NCBI RefSeq assembly: GCF_051020955.1
Contig: NC_135013.1
Coordinates: 30,937,302 to 31,001,301, forward strand
Direction of reading: 5' to 3'
Origin: Megalopta genalis
Lineage: Eukaryota > Arthropoda > Insecta > Hymenoptera > Halictidae
Length of the DNA stretch: 64,000 nt
Shown: piece by piece, positions 62,259 to 64,000 of the stretch
Numbering within the stretch: position 1 is the stretch's first letter
Layout of the letters: each line of letters starts with the position of its first letter
Notes under the pieces: model-generated
What the model was told of the DNA's origin: nothing
The model's database searches: none
What the model saw: only the letters and a program-made list of their open reading frames with translations
Made by a program: the position numbers and the translations under genes

Positions 62259-64000
62259 CCGTTCCACTCGGATCTTGACCGAAATCAGGCTGCGGCGGAC
62301 ACCGCTGTTGAGCCACAAGGGGTCCCTTTTGAACGTTCTGCCATTCGCGCGGCCGACACTTGAAACCACTTAAGGCAATCTATACACCGGCGCGATGCGA
62401 ATTCTTTCTGGCCGCGGGACGCTGCCTGCGAATTCGCTCGCGGATTATTTAAATGGGATCTCGAGCCGCAGGCTTGCCTGGGAAACATGCCGGCGATAAG
62501 TCCTACAGGCCTGTAAAAATTCGTCGCGGCGCTGCTCTATCTTTAACTCGTCGACCTGGTGATGCGTACTGCCGCCGACGCTAATGTGGACCCGGTTGTG
62601 AATGAATAGTAATGAGACTGCGGACGTTTATGCAGAGATTTACGTCCGCGTGGACAAATCTGCGAACTGGGAAATTGAATGAAGCTCCGTTTCCTTCTTG
62701 AACGGGGGCCCCGCCGATTCGAAGCTTTCCGAGATGTCTGATTCACCGCCGCAAGTCCTAGCAAAACTGTTAATTGCTAGACTGTGTGCGGCTCTTTGTG
62801 CGGAATAAAAGTTCGAATGCGTTGAATGCGGGAAACAGGTGCCGGATGCACGTTCAATTCTTTGTCTAACAGCTTCAATGAGATGAAAATAGTACTCGCT
62901 GATTAGAAAATAGAAATCCGCAGTCTACTAATTGCGATCACAGTCGGATATTGTTCGAACAACGTTTCCGCTGAGGCACGAACGAAAATTCAAGCTTTCA
63001 CATTTCCAATATAAATTAATTTATATAAATTTGTAGTATCCTTGCAGAAAGTCCGAACGATGATTCGAAAAATCTGTATGAAATGTTACGCGAATAAAAT
63101 TTCGATCGAAGAATTTTATTGGAATAATGCGCAACTCTGGTAGCAATGTCGCGGTGTCTTCAAAATATTGGGACTGTTGTGTCGTAGAAAGCAAATATGT
63201 ACAAACTAACAAGAAGGTGTAAGTTTCAACGCGCGTCCTAGGTACTCAACTTCAGATAACCGGGTGTACAGACGAAAGACTGCAGTCCACATCGGGAAAT
63301 CGAACTGCCAATTTCAACAAGCGATACGGTGCCGCGGCTACTTTGTATCGCGATGCTCCGAAGTTTGTTGAAAACAAATAGGAAAGGAAGCCTAGATGTA
63401 CTCGCCGGATAGCTTGAGCAAAGAGACCGGCTGTGTGCACAACAATCAAAACCTGTCCGGCGTTTGGAAACCGGGAACGGAAGCTTCTAAAGACCTTCCC
63501 CAAGCCTCCCGCCTGCCCCCCCCCCCGGCGTCAGATACCGTGCAGTATAAACACGGCAGATATCTGCCTTGATATTTAATTTATCGCGCGAAGCGTCAGT
63601 TTTCCCGAGTCCGACTCCCGGTACTCGCATAATCGAATCTCGCCGCGAAAACGAATTCCGCTGGCACGACCGCCGGCTATCCGTACGATGAATCCCTTTT
63701 CCTGGACCACCCTGGGAGAACGGGGTGCAACACCTGCCCCTGCCTGGACCGGAAACTCGCGTCTCTTTCGGGCTCCTCGGGGCCTATCAGTTCGCTACGA
63801 AAGTTTTCATTTCGACCGGCAACACCAACGTCGCCACGGGCTCGGGATTGTGTAACCGCTTCCAGACCGACTCGTCGCAATGATTGCCGAGCCATAATCG
63901 GCACTGTCGCGGATTAAACGAGCCTGCGTTCCCTGGTGGCCGATTAATGGCGCCGCCCATCAGCTTGCAACTGATTGTCGCCGTCCCCTGAAAAACCACC

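Larger units (their letters stand above)
33663..64000 (+). other. FAM102: first intron of FAM102, incomplete at right edge
   Basis: I read all frames of this 30.3 kb for conserved protein segments and found none that I could support. Open frames here are GC-rich chance frames or sit on simple repeats. The stretch alternates AT-rich and GC-rich patches and carries the short mobile elements and arrays listed separately. No tRNA or rRNA gene was recognised. Nested non-coding RNAs or enhancers cannot be judged by eye. Confidence 0.6.

Overview
The window is animal nuclear DNA and almost certainly insect. The coding exons have GT-AG introns, many of them only 70-100 bases long, and the predicted proteins resemble insect alpha-spectrin, Hen1 and RabGAP1. 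A bee or other hymenopteran is my best guess. It rests on compact genes beside very long AT/GC-mosaic introns and on many short TTAA-flanked hairpin elements. The species cannot be fixed by eye. No bacterial, phage or viral gene was recognised.

Layout: five genes lie in alternating orientation. (1) alpha-Spectrin, + strand, 59-8183, complete in six coding exons (predicted 2418 residues). (2) WDR46/UTP7, - strand, 10397-8523, five coding exons (526 residues). Its 3' end faces that of alpha-Spectrin, and the polyadenylation signals suggest overlapping 3' UTRs. (3) Hen1 small-RNA 2'-O-methyltransferase, + strand, 10926-14555, five exons (1061 residues). It diverges from WDR46 across a short region with two opposed CCAAT boxes. 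(4) RABGAP1-type Rab GTPase-activating protein, - strand, 24044-17529, sixteen recognised coding exons (1044 residues), tail to tail with Hen1. (5) The first coding exon of an EEIG1/FAM102-family gene, + strand, 33517-33662, whose first intron runs past the right edge (more than 30 kb).

From 24 to 64 kb I found no other convincing coding exon. That part holds the RABGAP1/FAM102 intergenic region and the long FAM102 intron. It contains at least six short TTAA-flanked inverted-repeat elements (piggyBac-like termini), a TA-flanked palindromic element nested inside one of them, two related hairpin elements, tandem arrays, microsatellites and G-quadruplex motifs.

The five genes do not form a pathway: they cover membrane skeleton, ribosomal RNA processing, small-RNA 3'-end protection, Rab/vesicle control and an NT-C2 domain protein. 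Points worth a second look are a decayed duplicate of an alpha-Spectrin exon, a Hen1 with a hydrophobic N-terminus and a roughly 790-residue tail, a RABGAP1 whose expected coiled-coil exon could not be found on its own strand, and the nested TTAA-type elements. I found no clearly new multi-gene system.
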